Below, in pieces: positions 54,501-64,000 of a stretch of 64,000 bases of DNA. How positions within the stretch are numbered: position 1 is the first letter of the stretch; the number at the start of each line of letters is the position of its first letter. Where the stretch lies: NCBI GenBank assembly GCA_963691705.1, contig OY829537.1:20770078-20834077 (forward strand), read 5' to 3'. The DNA is from Viola odorata. Its lineage: Eukaryota; Streptophyta; Magnoliopsida; Malpighiales; Violaceae. The position numbers and the translations under genes are program-made. Under the pieces are notes generated by a model. It had not been told where the DNA came from. It did not search any database and saw only the letters and a list, made by a program, of their open reading frames with translations.

Positions 54501-55512
54501 AGAGAGGGAAGAAGCAAGGTTTTCTTGCAAACTTGGTACCTCTTTTTATTTGAAGGATGGCTTGTATTTATAGCCAAAGATTGTGTGGCGTTTGGACGAG
54601 GGTGCTGCGCGTGGTGGCCGTGAGCGTGCGCTGGCGGGGCTAGGGGAGCCGTGATGATGGCTGGACGGGATAGGGAGCTACGGGCTCGAGCTAGGAAGCG
54701 ACGGGAGCAGGTAATCCCGGTGGTCTGCTCCGTTGCACTCCACGCCCACTGTGCATGTGCACCATGCTAGGTAATTCAAGGGTCGTTGATCTGGTTGACT
54801 TTCCTTGGTTGACCAGATCAACGGCCATGATTAAATGGCCTTTTATCTAATTTAAATGGCCTCGAGCCGGTTCCTGCGAATAAACGTTCTGACTTTTCGA
54901 GCCGAAGGTACCGTCGCTTAGAGAAAAATACGGCGGGTTTAACCGTCTACAACGAATGATGAGCATTTTCCGTTTAACTTGTTTATTTTCTCGTTCAAAA
55001 ATGTGGAACGTTTGGACGGAAAAATAATGACGTTACGCCGAAAATTACACGAAACGCTGTAGACCGTTGTGAACGGAAAAAAAGCTAGCAACTAGTTGAT
55101 GGAAAACATTTCAAATTCTAGCTATTGTCCGAGCGGACTTACTCGGGTCCAATAAAAGCTCGAACAAAAATAATAATAAAAAATAAAAATACTAAAAAAT
55201 GCACTAAAATACAAAAAATCCTAAAAATCATGAGATGACCTAAAATGAAGAAAAAAACTAGGAAATGACTGCCGGATAGTTAAAGATGTGATTTTTAAGG
55301 CTAAAAATATTAATGATAATAATAATGAAAATACGTGACAAAAAATTAAAAACGCGATTTCGAAAGCTGATGATGCTAACGACGATGCTAAAATGCGATG
55401 AAAATTTTGAAAATGCTAGCGACAGTAAATTAACTAAAAATGACAGTAAATTAAGTAAATAGCAGAAATGCTAAAATAATTTAAAAATGGCGTCAAAATT
55501 CGGGTATCAACA
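51518..55512 (-). repeat. 5' LTR of the Ogre-like element (3995 bp)
   Basis: The partner of 33099-37197. It contains the 54 bp array at about 52420-53335 (some 17 units), the inverted repeat GTTGATCTGGT/ACCAGATCAAC near 54784-54821, and a minus-strand TATA box at 54572-54565. Confidence 0.93.
52420..53335. repeat. 54 bp tandem array inside the 5' LTR
   Basis: Same unit as 33998-35016, with about two fewer copies. Confidence 0.92.
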
Positions 55513-56820
55513 GGGCTTGTCACAATCTGCAGTGACATTGGATCAGATCCTTGAGAGGGACAAACACATTGAGTTGCTTGGGTCTCGTCTGATCCAGTAC
55601 GATGCTTTATTCAAAGGCGAGAGCGCTAGAGATGACCCTTCTGCGGAGGCAGATGAGGGGGTCTTTTAACCTCTTTGTTGAACGTGTACGGCGTATTGAG
55701 TTGCTTTAGGCACAGTTAACAAAGAGACTTGCTACCTTAGAAGGTCGATCCCCAGATAGGGCAGACGATTTTCAGGGAGATCTTGAGGCTCTGCTAGAAA
55801 GAGCAGACCTCAGAGAGATTGCTGAGGCATTAGGTACTACTAGTTCAAGAGTGAACGATTTGCAGGACAACTTGCGAGAGGCATGGGCCATTTTCAGCAA
55901 CTTTGAGGGAAAGGTAGACTTGCTGAACAATTTGATTACTGAGTTGAGAAGTAAGCTCAACGAGATTGAGCAGAGGGCACTTGTTGCACACTTTGGTTTG
56001 GAATTTGCTGATTTGAACAAATGCAAAAGCTTTCAGCCAAAGCCCTATAACAGGGGGAGGAGTGCGAAAGAAAATGATAATTTCTTGTTTGACATGAAGA
56101 ATTACTTCCAAGTTTGCCAAGTGATGTCGGATTCATCTCGCTTGTCGATAATGGTTATGTTATTGTCTAAAGATGCCAAAGTGTGGTGAAGGACACATAT
56201 GGAAATGGGCGTGGGCAACGTTGGCACTTGGGAAGAATACAAGGGAGAATTGCGAAAGGCTTTTTGTCCAGAGGATGTGGAATATGCCGCTCGTACGAGC
56301 CTGCGAGACCTAGTGCAAACTGTCTCAATTCGAGAGTATGTGAACAAGTACTCTACCTTGATGTTGGACATTATAGATATGTCAAAAACGGATCGATTTT
56401 TTAATTTCATTCAGGGCCTAAAACCCTACCACAAAAGTGAAGTTCGGTGACAAAATCCTTAAAACCTGAGTGATGCAATTACGATCGCAGAAAGGGTAGA
56501 GGATATATCAGATGACGGGATAAAAAGAAAGTTCGATATGCGGGAGCGTCGGATCCTAAGCAGAACAAGTATGGGAGGAACTTCACAGGAACTAGTAGAA
56601 ATAGATTCCTAGCAAAAATAGGAAATTCTCAAGAATCAAGTGGATACGTGGGTAGAACTCTGAGACCTGTTGCGTGCTTTATTTGCAAGGGGACCCATAG
56701 AGCCACCGAATGTCCCACTAAAGCAACTTTGAATGCTCTGCAAAGTGTTAGAGAATCCTTGAGCTCTCCAACAGAGGGAGAAGTCACAGAAGGTTCAATC
56801 CCAAATGAGTAAAACTTCTT
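55513..56820 (+). pseudogene. Chromovirus-like gag, second part
   Basis: Continues the frame broken at 33098. A coiled-coil N-terminus (RDKHIELLGSRLIQYDALF) shifts frame near 55665. The gag core in a second frame has DNFLFDMKNYFQVCQVM, a TGA at 56187, TWEEYKGELRKAFCPEDVEY and SIREYVNKYSTLMLD, then stops near 56448. A zinc knuckle CFICKGTHRATEC lies near 56676-56714 in a third frame. The core resembles plant chromovirus Gag. Several stops and at least two frameshifts make it non-functional. Confidence 0.75.
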
Positions 56821-56839
56821 GTCCGCATTGAATAAGTAG

Positions 56840-57487
56840 TTGGCTAAGCAAGAGATGGTGAAAGGGCCCATGCACATCACAGTTCAGATAGGGGAATGGA
56901 CTATGAAAGCTCTTGTTGATACAAGAGCTACATATAGTTTCCTCTCCGATACCTTTGCTAAGAAACTACAAGTGGATATTGTTCCCGATGGGGGTAAGTT
57001 GAAAGTCGTGAATTTTGAGTCAAGAGAGTCAGAAGGTTCTACTAAAGATGTCTCGATTAAGATGGGTTCTTAGAGGGGAAAATTAAATTTTGTAGTAGCA
57101 GTTTTGGATGACTTTGACATTGTCCTTGGGTTGGATTTCCTCGTATTGGCTAAAGCAGTTCTTGTCCCCTCAGCTCTGTGTTTACTATTAATGGGCGAGG
57201 AACCAGTGGTTATCCCAGTAATGATAAGCCTGGTTAAAGAGAAGAAATTGTTGTCCGCAATGCAGTTAAAGTGGGGAATGAAGAAAAGCGAAGCCACCTT
57301 CATGGTGATTCCTTTGCATGTTGGGAATGGTATGAGAGGAGAATGCCTGCCTGTAGTTGCTCGGTTGCTAACTGAGTACGCAGATGTGATGCCTGACAAA
57401 TTTTCCAAAGCATTACCACGACGACGAAGTGTTGACCACGAGATTGATCTAATCGATGGCGCTAAAGCCCCTGCGAAAGCACCTTAT
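56840..57487 (+). pseudogene. Chromovirus-like protease and start of RT, truncated
   Basis: The retropepsin region ITVQIGEWTMKALVDTRATY carries D-T-R in place of the catalytic D-T-G (Arg codon at 56924-56926). An in-frame TAG lies at 57071. Then come DDFDIVLGLDFL and the protease-RT linker ARLLTEYADVMPDKFSKALP and VDHEIDLIDGAKAPAKAPY. Similarity ends abruptly at 57487, where a T-rich host-like tract begins. Everything 3' of the first RT residues is lost. Confidence 0.75.
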
Positions 57488-58328
57488 CTTTTTTCTTCTT
57501 TCCATTTTCCACATTTCTTTTATTTTCCTTTTTTTCTATTAGGAGGAAGATGCACTAGAGTAATTTTATGGTAGATTAGATATTTCAGCTAAAGATGTCT
57601 AATTTAATCGCCCTTGTCTAACTAATCGAGAAGTTACATGTAAGGTTGGTAGTTATAAATGGGAGTCGGATGGGTGACATTTGAATTTTAAAAATATTAT
57701 CCATCTAGATTATAATTGGATAAACTCCAAAGATATGAATTACATCATGTGTAACTGCTCTATATATTAGACGATCCAGCGAAATACGCCTATATGGAAA
57801 ACTCAAATTACTCTTTAAATTGCTTCAAGCAACCTAAGCCGCTAATTGCACCAAAAATAGATAACTAAAATTTCATTATAGCTTATGCGCTTTTCCCTTT
57901 TCTGGTCGTTCGGTGTGCTAACTGACAATAGTTCAGTTCATTTAGAATCTTTTTAAACAAATTTCTTGTTTGGTATAAATTTTAACGATAGAGTTCACTT
58001 TTACATGCATTTATGCTCCTTGATTTTATTTTTAGCCAAAGATGAATTCGCGCCTGGAGAGGTGCGCATGAATCTGAATGGACTCTTTCTTAATTCATGT
58101 AGTATATATGTTATATTCATTGCGCAAAGTACAGCCAATATTCTTGAATAAATTAGTGTGGTAATGTAAACTTATAAATAATATCCTATAATTTCTAAAT
58201 TTTAATAGATGTACATTTTTATGGACGTATAATCCATATATATATATATTTGAAGATCCTTTTAATTTTAAATTATTTTTATTTAAGTGAAAACAACTTC
58301 AAATTATAAAGGATTCTTAAATATATGG

Positions 58329-58386
<58 letters not shown>

Positions 58387-58424
58387 CAAAAAGAATATAC
58401 AAGGGTAATGAATTCAAACAAAAA
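57488..58424. other. Host intergenic DNA with a (TA)n microsatellite
   Basis: Starts in a T/C-rich tract (57488-57540) and is otherwise AT-rich. A perfect (TA)n run lies at 58331-58382. A short open frame at 57966-58151, beginning near a TTTTAG acceptor-like site, has no recognisable features and I do not call it. Confidence 0.6.
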
Positions 58425-58450
58425 ATTATACTTAGAAAGTTATCGTTTTG

Positions 58451-58581
58451 TGTTAGGACACATATATGCTTATGTTCGTATCTTGTATATTGGGCCTATT
58501 GGGCCCAAAGTTAGCTTGTATATATACTCATGTATTACTGATTAATGAAGAGAAGGAAAACTTATTTCCCTAAATTTAACA
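58451..58581 (+). repeat. 5' LTR of the Copia element
   Basis: 131 bp. It contains TGGGCC at 58491-58496 and TGGGCCC at 58500-58506 (site II/TCP-like words arranged as an inverted repeat) and TATATATA at 58519-58526. Confidence 0.97.
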
Positions 58582-58593
58582 TGGTAGCGGAGC
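58582..58593 (+). other. Primer-binding site of the Copia element
   Basis: TGGTAGCGGAGC, directly after the LTR; it resembles the iMet type with two mismatches. Confidence 0.65.
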
Positions 58594-58732
58594 CAAGCCG
58601 CCTAGCAAACCTACTCTCTTCACGTTGATTCGCCTACTGCGATCGACAAACCAACCCTCTTCCCGTTGATCCGCCTACTGCGATTGACGTAGCTTCAGCG
58701 ATTTGCCTACTGCAATCGCCTTTAACCTCAAC

Positions 58733-61700
58733 ATGGCCGGCGCAGACAAAAACCAAACCCAACCTCCCGAAGATAGAACTCAATCTCCCTTCTACCTCTC
58801 TTCGGGTGATCAACCTGGAAACGTTATCACCAACACAGTTCTAAAGGGCGATAACTTTGTTGCATGGTCGAGAGCGATCACACTAGCTCTCAAATCGCGC
58901 CGCAAATTTGGATTCATTGATGGTTTAATCAAGAAGCCCACCTATGCTATGAAGATCTCGGATTGGGAAACCGTGAACTCCATGATTATTTCATGGCTCA
59001 CTAGAACGATGGATGCTAGAGTTGCTGCGTCCATCCCGTATCATGAAGAAGCTCGACCTTTGTGGCTGTTTTTGGAGCGCAAGTACATGAAGGCCAACTG
59101 TCCACGGATTCAGCAGCTGCGCGCTTCCATCACACTGTGCAAACAATCAAAGGGCGAGTCGATAGATGACTACTACAATCGGTTAGTTGCTCTTTGGGAT
59201 GAATTGACTCGGTTGAAACCCCTACCCGTTTGCCTTTGCGGACTCTGTACCTGCGATCTCTCCGCGAAGCTTGCTAATGAGCAAGATGAGGCATATTTCC
59301 ATCAATTTCTAATTGGAGTTGATGATGATCTCTACTCCGTAGTGCGTACCAATCTGCTTTCCCAGAAGCCTCAGCCACCTCTCTATGAAGCCTATCAAGC
59401 ATTTGTTCAGGAAGAAAACTCTCGTCACATCGCTCGCGAGAAGGTAATTGAGCAGGAAGTTCACGCATTCGCGTTGAGGGCTGATCGCTCTCGGCTGCCA
59501 TCAGACCGTGTAGATCGGTCCAAGCTCTTTTGTTCTCACTGCAAGCAGAAAGGACATGATACTACCTCCTGTTTTAAGATACACGGTTACCCTGACTAGT
59601 GGGCTGACCGTAACAGAGTGAGCGGGTCTGGCCGTGGTTCTGGCCGCGGGACTCCCATCACACCTAGCCGTGGGACTCCCGTCACACCTACCACCACAAA
59701 TGCCGCCTCTCCTGGTCCCTTTCCTGCAACGCCAGCCCGTGCCCATGCAGTCACGGAACTGGGTGATTCCCTATTTGTTGATCTTAGCCAAGCCCAAGCG
59801 AAGTCACTACTGCACTTCCTGAAATATAAGAGTCAGGATGGGGATCGTATGACGGGTGAGCTATTTATTTTATCTTGGATTATTGATTCTGGCGCTTCTC
59901 ATCATGTGACAGGAAACCTGGACTGTCTCGTCGATGTCGTACAGATGGATGCTCGCTTGGTTGGGTTACCGAATGGTCAATGTGTTGTGGCCACGTTGAA
60001 GGGTTCCGTCCTTCTCCCAAGTGGCATAACCCTTATCAATGTTTTATTTGTTCCACAGCTTAACTGCAGTTTGATTTCGGTGACACAACTAATTGATGAT
60101 TCTAACTATTTTATCACATTCACTGCTTCTTTGTGTGCTATACAGGACCATCGTTCGGGGAGCCTGATTGGGGCGGGTGAGCGACGGGATGGACTCTACT
60201 ATTTCCGTGGCGTTCCTACAGTGCATGCAGTAACAGTACCGGGGTTGACAGAGTTTGAGTTGTGGCATCGTCGTCTTGGTCATCCTTCTGAGAAGATTGT
60301 CAAATTAGTGCCTGCTTTACAGTCTAGTAGTAGTAGTTCTCAGCCGTCCAGCGACACTTGCGTCGTTTGTCCAAAAGCTAAGCAAAAGCGTAGCTGTTTT
60401 CCTGTTAGTAACAGTAGAGCTAGTAGAAAATTGGAATTGATACACTGTGATTTGTGGGGACCACATTCAGTTCCTTCTTCCTGTGATGCTATTTATTTTT
60501 TGACTATTGTTGATGACTTTTCAAGGGTTGTTTGGATTTATTTATTAAGAAACAAGACGGAAGTCTCTAGAGCCTTTCGCTCTTTCTTTGCAATGATTGA
60601 ACGGCAGTTTGCCACCACTGTTAAAACTGTGCGTAGTGACAACGGTACTGAGTTCAAATGCATGCTTGACTATTTTGATGAGCAGGGGATCTTATTTCAG
60701 ACCTCTTGTGTTGGTACTCCGCAACAGAATGGTCGCGTTGAGAGAAAACATCAACACATTTTGAATATAGGTCGTGCCTTGATGTTTCAGGCGAATTTAC
60801 CCATTCTCTTTTGGGGGGAATGTGTTCTTGTTGCAGTACACTTGATCAATAGAACTCCCTCTGCCCTCCTTGACAATAAGTCTCCATTTGAACTGCTACA
60901 TGAGGATCTACCTGATCTAGATGACCTACGGATGTTCGGCTGCTTGAGTTTTGTTCACGATCAACGTTCCCGACAAGGTAAATTCACCCCTCGCAGTCGG
61001 CGCTGCATCTTTGTTGGGTATCCTAACGGCAAGAAAGGGTGGAAGTTTTATGATCTGGACACTGGAGACTTTCTTATTTCAAGGGATGTAGTGTTCCATG
61101 AAAATGAATTCCCTTTTGCCAACGGGAATTCGACCGCCTCACCTGCTGCTTTCCCTTCTGTCATAGATGTTGTCGCGGTCAATGAAGACCGCCCGGATAG
61201 TTTGGATCTGGTTGTGGAGGACGGTGTGTTCCTTCCCCCTATCGACGAGGAAGTGCCACCAACGGAGCCTGCTGGTGCGCTCTCGGCTTCATCATCGGCT
61301 GGCCCGGCTGCTGCTGAGTCCTCTGATGTACCTTTACTAGGTCGCGGCTTCTGAGAGAAACGTTCCTCAGGTTGGTTGTCTGATTATGTTGCGCACACTG
61401 TACGGAATATGAGTCCATCCCCGCCTTCCTCGCAACCACTCAGCTCCTCAGGTACTCCTTATCCTATAGCACCATTTGTGAATTGTGATAACTTGTCATT
61501 GCACCATCGTACCTTTCTCGCAGTTGTCATTGCTGGTGTTGAACCATGCTCTTTTCGTGCGGCCATGCAAGATGCAGGCTGGTGCGAAGCCATGCATAAA
61601 GAAATCGACACATTGGAGGCCAATGAGACATGGGTGGTGGAGGAGTTGCCGCCTGGGAAGAAGGCACTCGGTTGCAAGTGGGTGTATAAAATCAAATATC

Positions 61701-63076
61701 ATGCCGATGGTTCAGTTGAACGCCTTAAGGCACGCCTGGTCATCTTCGGTAACCATCAGGTGGAAGGCATTGATTACAACGAAACATTTGCTCCGGTTGC
61801 CAAGATGGTCACGGTTAGAACTTTTCTGGCTGTTGCGGCTGCTAAGCGCTGGGAGTTACACCATATGGATGTTCACAACGCTTTCCTTCACGGCGATCTG
61901 CATGAAGAAGTGTATATGAAAATGCCCCCTGGTTTTGGATCTGACACCCCCAACAAGGTTTGTAGCCTGACCAAGTCCCTGTACGGCCTGCGTCAGGCAC
62001 CGAGATGTTGGTTTGCCAAGTTAGCGGCTTCTTTGAAGAAATATGGCTTTCTCCAGTCGTATTCAGACTACTCTCTCTTCACTCTACGGCAAGACACAGT
62101 GCTCCTCAACGTCCTTGTGTACGTTGATGATCTGATTATCTCTAGTAATGACTCTTCCGCTATTTCTGCTTTTAAAACATATTTGAGCACATGTTTTCAC
62201 ATGAAGGATTTGGGGCGCCTACAATACTTCTTGGGCATTGAGGTTGCTCACAGTCCGGCAGGGATTTTTCTCTATCAACGGAAGTACACACTTGACATTA
62301 TCACGGAAGCAGGCCTTCTCGGCGCCAAACCGGCTGACTTTCCAATGGAGCAAAATCACTCTTTAGCACTTGCCGCCGGTGCTGTTCTTGATGACCCGGA
62401 ACGGTTCCGTCGTCTCATTGGTCGCCTCATTTATCTCTCTTTTACCCGACCAGATTTGACATACTATGTTCACATTCTTGCTCAGTTCATGACCGCCCCG
62501 TGCCAAGAGCATTGGGATGCTGCATTGCGCGTTGTGCGGTATTTAAAAGGGAGTCCAGGCCAAGGTCTCTTACTCTCCTCCTCTTGCGATCTATCCTTGA
62601 CAGGCTGGTGTGACTCTGATTGGGCGAGCTGCCCTCTCTCTCGTCGTTCGCTCACTGGCTGGATCGTCTTCCTCGGTACTTCTCCCGTCTCTTGGAAGAC
62701 AAAGAAGCAGGACACGGTCTCCCGGTCCTCAGCTGAAGCTGAGTATCGTTCCCTGGCATCCATCACATGTGAGTTGAAATGGTTAAAGACTCTCCTCCAG
62801 TGTCTCGGTGTTGATCATCCGCGGGCAATGGATGTCTTTTGCGATAGTAAGTCAGCTCTCCACATAGCCCAAAATCCGGTTCTTCACGAGCGTACGAAGC
62901 ACATTGAGATTGATTGCCATTTTATTCGTGACGCGGTCACAGATGGGATTGTAGCGCCTCACTACGTGTCCACAACGGAGCAGCTTGCTGACATCTTTAC
63001 CAAGGCGTTAAGCAAGAGGCAATTCTTATATCTTCTTCGCAAGTTGAGCATTCGTGATCTCCATGCTCCAACTTGA
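58733..63076 (+). pseudogene. Copia gag-pol polyprotein with two stop codons
   Basis: Begins at ATG 58733 (AACATGGCC context; the open frame upstream has no ATG). Gag has NFVAWSRAITLALKSRRKFG and a zinc knuckle CX2CX4HX4C (CSHCKQKGHDTTSC, near 59532). An in-frame TAG lies at 59597. Protease has WIIDSGASHHVTGN. Integrase has the HHCC finger (LWHRRLGHP ... CVVCPKAKQ), D in IHCDLWGP, D in VRSDNGTEF and E in NGRVERKH. An in-frame TGA lies at 61352, between integrase and RT. RT has TWVVEELPPGKKALGCKWVY and the YVDD box (YVDDLIISSND, near 62120). RNase H has GWCDSDWASCPLSRRSLTGW, SRSSAEAEYRSLA and DSKSALHIAQNPV. The TGA-free remainder ends at 63076. Apart from the two stops all catalytic motifs look intact. 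Confidence 0.95.
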
Positions 63077-63083
63077 GGGGGGG
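63072..63083 (+). other. Polypurine tract of the Copia element
   Basis: CTTGAGGGGGGG directly before the 3' LTR; it overlaps the end of the polyprotein frame. Confidence 0.85.
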
Positions 63084-63214
63084 TGTTAGGACACATATAT
63101 GCTTATGTTCGTATCTTGTATATTGGGCCTATTGGGCCCAAAGTTAGCTTGTATATATACTCATGTATTACTGATTAATGAAGAGAAGGAAAACCTATTT
63201 CCCTAAACTTAACA
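63084..63214 (+). repeat. 3' LTR of the Copia element
   Basis: 131 bp, two transitions from the 5' LTR. Followed by the target duplication TTTTG. Confidence 0.97.
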
Positions 63215-63429
63215 TTTTGAAACTCAATTATCATTGAACAAGATTAATTTTCTGCCGAAATAGTTGTTCACGAGAACAAGCAAGCAAAAAGCAACCATTG
63301 ATGAATTATGTGGCAAGTTAAGTTCAATTTATTTCAAAACAAAGCTAGTACTCCATTGTTGTCTTGTAATAACAAAAGACAACAAGGAATAGTTACAAAC
63401 GAGGCTTGAGAAGCTCAATGTATTGTTTT

Positions 63430-64000
63430 AAATGAAGAGAAGAAAATCATAAAATTTTCCTAATCTATGTAAATAATCAAAGTGCGTTAATTTCCAAATA
63501 TCAAAATTATTCAATGACCACGAGGAAGGACGCCGCTGAGCCGACATTGATGCCGAAAAGCACAAGTAAGAGCCCAGTAAAGTTGAGAATGAGGCGTTGT
63601 TGTCCAAGGCCCAGCTCCCCTATAAATAAACCTCTCTAGTAAGCCCATGACTATGAAGATGAAGATGAACAATATTGAATCAATGACCGAAGTATAAGAA
63701 CATACTTCTCAGAAGTGCCTTTACCAGGAATTCTTACTTTTAAATTTTCCACCCAGATATTTTAGCTTGGCCAATCCCTTGACAAAGATTATTTTAACAG
63801 TTTAAATTGTTATTCTTTTGTTTTAGTTTCTGATAACAATCCACCTAACGACAAGGGCATTTTCGTCTGTTTGCCCCATATGGAAAGGAAAGAATCACTA
63901 TTCCTACCGCCACGGTAGGGGCAAGGCTGCCATTTCCCCTCTATGGGACTAACGCCAGAAGGGCTGATGTCTCGTTGGAGGTCCCCGCATCGAGCTTGTA
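63430..64000. other. Right host flank
   Basis: Unique-looking sequence with no long frame. One possible minus-strand exon is listed separately. The last 160 bp have higher GC and may be part of another element or gene, but I see nothing firm. Confidence 0.45.
63507..63619 (-). CDS. Possible last exon of a membrane-protein gene
   Basis: On the minus strand TTTATTTATAG forms a plausible acceptor ending at 63620. The following frame gives GELGLGQQRLILNFTG, then LLLVLFGINVGSAASFLVVIE, and a TAA at 63509-63507. The 37 residues are dominated by one hydrophobic helix with small residues, like the C-terminal segment of a transporter. I recognise no family and see no upstream exon inside the window. 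The plus strand of the acceptor also reads CTATAAATA, so this could instead be promoter sequence. Low confidence. Confidence 0.25.

Larger units (their letters stand above)
33099..55512 (-). mobile_element. Ogre-like gag-only retrotransposon with 4 kb LTRs, minus strand
   Basis: Two very long LTRs (33099-37197 and 51518-55512) start TGTCGCGCCCCG and end GTATCAACA in plus orientation. Primer site, polypurine tract and gag all show it is transcribed on the minus strand. The primer region TTTGGCGACTTCACTAGGG and the gag type resemble the Ogre/Tat group, known for giant LTRs. Without the nested Athila relative (40954-48069) it is about 15.3 kb. No protease, RT or integrase is visible, so it must have depended on a partner element. 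LTRs differ by a few percent by eye. Confidence 0.85.
32648..57487 (+). mobile_element. Truncated chromovirus-like Ty3/gypsy element, split by the Ogre-like insertion
   Basis: An LTR end (TTCGTGACA, 32967), an iMet-type primer site and a gag frame begin here. The gag frame is cut at 33098 and resumes at 55513 (TEG then LSQSAVTLDQ across the junction). Gag, zinc knuckle, protease and the first residues of RT follow. Homology stops at 57487, inside the start of RT; RT, integrase and the 3' LTR are missing. The left LTR edge is a guess, because no second LTR exists for comparison. Frameshifts and stops are frequent. Confidence 0.75.
58451..63214 (+). mobile_element. Copia (Ty1) retrotransposon, complete, two in-frame stops
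   Basis: LTRs of 131 bp at 58451-58581 and 63084-63214, starting TGTTAGGACACA and ending TTAACA, with a perfect 5 bp duplication TTTTG (58446-58450 and 63215-63219). One frame encodes gag, protease, integrase, RT and RNase H in Copia order. The LTRs differ at two positions (58564 and 58575 against the 3' copy). The short LTRs suggest the Ale/Retrofit group, but this is a guess. Confidence 0.97.
58425..63429. repeat. Host repeat, copy 2 (split by the Copia element)
   Basis: 58425-58450 and 63215-63429 together match 2151-2381. Joining them mentally at the target duplication TTTTG gives the uninterrupted repeat. This copy also continues past the Helitron insertion point of copy 1 (AATGTA then TTGTTTT). 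Confidence 0.85.

Noticed and set aside
57966..58151. Short open frame in intergenic DNA near 58 kb
   Set aside because: No recognisable residues, AT-rich, and only a weak acceptor-like TTTTAG. Not enough to call an exon.
58287..58514. Frame encoding an Ile/Tyr repeat
   Set aside because: It is a translation of the (TA)n microsatellite.
1..64000. tRNA, rRNA or microRNA genes
   Set aside because: I looked for tRNA-like arms, the common rRNA blocks and long perfect foldbacks and found none beyond the retrotransposon primer sites and the hairpins listed. A covariance-model search was not possible here.

Overview
The window is nuclear DNA of a flowering plant, most likely a eudicot. It starts with the last exon of an OBERON/TITANIA-type PHD-finger gene. 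Almost everything after that (about 2.4-57.5 kb and 58.5-63.2 kb) is a stack of plant transposable elements: Helitron, Athila, Tat, Ogre-like, chromovirus and Copia. I see no bacterial operons, CRISPR arrays, rRNA or tRNA genes.

Layout. 1-2150: host gene end and 3' flank. 2151-2381: first copy of a host repeat, cut by a Helitron that begins at 2382. 2382-7239: decayed Helitron with Rep and RPA-like remains but no visible helicase; its 3' end is replaced by the next element. 7240-about 32647: Athila-clade LTR retrotransposon (+ strand; 5' LTR, gag, pol, third ORF; 3' LTR missing). Its gag is split by a complete Tat-clade element at 9302-25197. The Tat element carries, between pol and the 3' LTR, four genes on the opposite strand. 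About 32648-57487: a truncated chromovirus-like element (5' LTR, gag, protease). Its gag is split by a 22.4 kb insertion at 33099-55512: a minus-strand, Ogre-like, gag-only element with LTRs of about 4 kb. That insertion is itself split by a young minus-strand Athila relative at 40954-48069, which keeps gag and protease but no polymerase. 57488-58424: host intergenic DNA. 58451-63214: a Copia element with a perfect 5 bp target duplication, inserted in the second copy of the host repeat. 63430-64000: host flank with one possible minus-strand exon.

Relative ages follow from nesting and LTR comparison by eye. The Tat LTRs differ by roughly 5%, the Ogre-like LTRs by a few percent, the Athila relative by 10 changes in 1533 bp, and the Copia by 2 in 131 bp. 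The older elements carry many in-frame stops, so none looks autonomous now.

The most interesting signals are: (i) an antisense four-gene cluster in the Tat element, two members being diverged paralogues with introns and all four having a TATA-like box upstream; (ii) a hairpin near the 3' end of both Athila elements whose stem differs by compensatory base pairs; and (iii) a 9-12 bp GGCCAAGAC motif spread through both LTRs and coding sequence of the young Athila relative, read in different frames.
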